Shown: piece by piece, positions 44,888-45,559 of the stretch
How positions within the stretch are numbered: position 1 is the first letter of the stretch
Layout: every line of letters starts with the position of its first letter
NCBI GenBank assembly: GCA_035624355.1
Contig: DASPRQ010000046.1
Coordinates: 1 to 45,559, forward strand
Length of the DNA: 45,559 nucleotides
Source: Usitatibacter sp035624355
GTDB lineage: Bacteria > Pseudomonadota > Gammaproteobacteria > Burkholderiales > Usitatibacteraceae
Direction: 5' to 3'
The notes under the pieces: generated by a model
What the model was told of the DNA's origin: nothing
The model's input: only the letters and a program-made list of their open reading frames with translations
The model's database searches: none
Position numbers and translations under genes: made by a program

Positions 44888-45559
44888 TTGAAGCTGTGCG
44901 GATTCGAGGTCGGGCTGGACAAGCCCTTGTTCCTGATAGCGGGCCCGTGCGTCGTCGAGAGCGAGCAGCTCCAGACGGACGTGGCCGGCCGGCTCAAGGA
45001 GATCACGGCCGAGCTCGCGATCCCCTTCATCTTCAAGTCCTCCTACGACAAGGCGAACCGCAGCTCCGGGACGTCGTTCCGGGGGCTGGGCATGGAGAAG
45101 GGGCTCGAGATCCTCGACAAGGTGCGCCGCACGGTCGGAGTTCCCGTGCTCACCGACGTGCACACCGAGGACGAGATCGCCGAGGTCGCCCTCGTGGTCG
45201 ACGTGCTGCAGACGCCGGCGTTCCTGTGCCGGCAGACGGACTTCATCCGCGCGGTGGCCTCCGCGGGCAAGCCCGTGAACATCAAGAAGGGGCAGTTCCT
45301 CGCGCCCGGCGACATGAAGAACGTGGTCGCGAAGGCGCGCGAGGCGAGCGGCGCCGACAACATCATGGTCTGCGAGCGCGGCGCCTCCTTCGGGTACAAC
45401 AATCTCGTCTCCGACATGCGCTCGCTCGCCATCATGCGCGAGACCGGGTGCCCGGTCGTGTTCGACGCCACGCACTCGGTGCAGCTTCCCGGCGGGCAGG
45501 GCACCTCGTCCGGGGGGCAGCGCGAGTTCGTGCCCGTCCTCGCCCGCGCGGCGGTCGGC
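44888..45559 (+). CDS. kdsA: 3-deoxy-8-phosphooctulonate synthase (partial, 3' end outside the window)
   Basis: Condenses arabinose-5-phosphate with phosphoenolpyruvate to Kdo-8-phosphate, the first committed step of lipopolysaccharide inner-core synthesis. 224 codons are present of about 280. Family motifs: AGPCVVESE (N-terminal), FKSSYDKANRSSG, VLTDVHTE, QTPAFLCRQTDF, NIKKGQFLAP and FDATHSVQLPGGQGTSSGG. The likely start is TTG at 44888, which gives MKLCGFEVGLDKPLF, the standard betaproteobacterial N-terminus; no ATG lies in frame nearby, and AGGG/GTAGAGA precedes it. The frame is open to the last base. Confidence 0.95.
   Translation, partial: MKLCGFEVGLDKPLFLIAGPCVVESEQLQTDVAGRLKEITAELAIPFIFKSSYDKANRSSGTSFRGLGMEKGLEILDKVRRTVGVPVLTDVHTEDEIAEVALVVDVLQTPAFLCRQTDFIRAVASAGKPVNIKKGQFLAPGDMKNVVAKAREASGADNIMVCERGASFGYNNLVSDMRSLAIMRETGCPVVFDATHSVQLPGGQGTSSGGQREFVPVLARAAVG

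Overview
The window is a compact, GC-rich stretch (roughly 70% G+C by eye) of what looks like a betaproteobacterial chromosome. This is inferred from the order tpiA-secG-tRNA-Leu-nuoA to nuoN, a NuoG without the N7 cluster motif, the pyrG-kdsA pair with a KdsA that opens MKLCGF, and a GTP-type PEP carboxykinase. No rRNA, IS element, prophage, CRISPR array or plasmid feature was seen. No gap between genes exceeds 300 bases; the longest are 125 bp (3084-3208) and about 122 bp (44766-44887). Bases 1-113 hold no recognisable gene, only a short hairpin at 60-75.

Region 1 (114-3083, minus): a large AfsR/SARP-like regulator with a winged helix, BTAD, NB-ARC ATPase and TPR array, divergent from tpiA. 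Region 2 (3157-22329, plus): one very long, tightly packed unit. It has a sigma70-type promoter, then tpiA, secG, tRNA-Leu(GAG), nuoA-D, an inserted cupin gene, nuoE-N, an ADP-ribose-type NUDIX hydrolase, glpD and a HAD phosphatase. Most junctions are 1-4 nt overlaps or gaps of a few bases. The unit joins complex I (NADH to quinone) with GlpD (glycerol-3-phosphate to quinone), whose product DHAP is the substrate of TpiA.

Region 3 (32044 down to 22358, minus): a Tnr3-like NUDIX protein, an EamA transporter, pgi, a two-receiver hybrid sensor whose kinase core looks degenerate, a QseB/PmrA-type response regulator, a QseC-like histidine kinase, a DegP/DegQ-family periplasmic protease and a small secreted protein. 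A perfect CTTAAG-N5-CTTAAG direct repeat lies in front of the protease gene. It has the form of the YTTAAK-N5-YTTAAK site bound by PmrA/QseB-type regulators, which suggests that the adjacent two-component system controls the protease.

Region 4 (32133-36498, plus): a D-amino-acid dehydrogenase, threonine/serine ammonia-lyase, membrane diguanylate cyclase and family-2 glycosyltransferase, closely spaced. Region 5 (38877 to 36503, minus): an M20 metallopeptidase and an aldo/keto reductase joined by an ATGA overlap. Region 6: a 69-residue cysteine-rich protein (plus) converging on pckG (minus), with a strong intrinsic terminator between them. Region 7 (42911 to 41170, minus): mtnA overlapping a fuculose-phosphate-type class II aldolase, an arrangement that fits a DHAP shunt for methylthioadenosine or 5'-deoxyadenosine rather than the classic methionine salvage pathway. 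Region 8 (43095 to the end, plus): pyrG, a spacer with 10-bp tandem repeats, and kdsA, which runs off the right edge.
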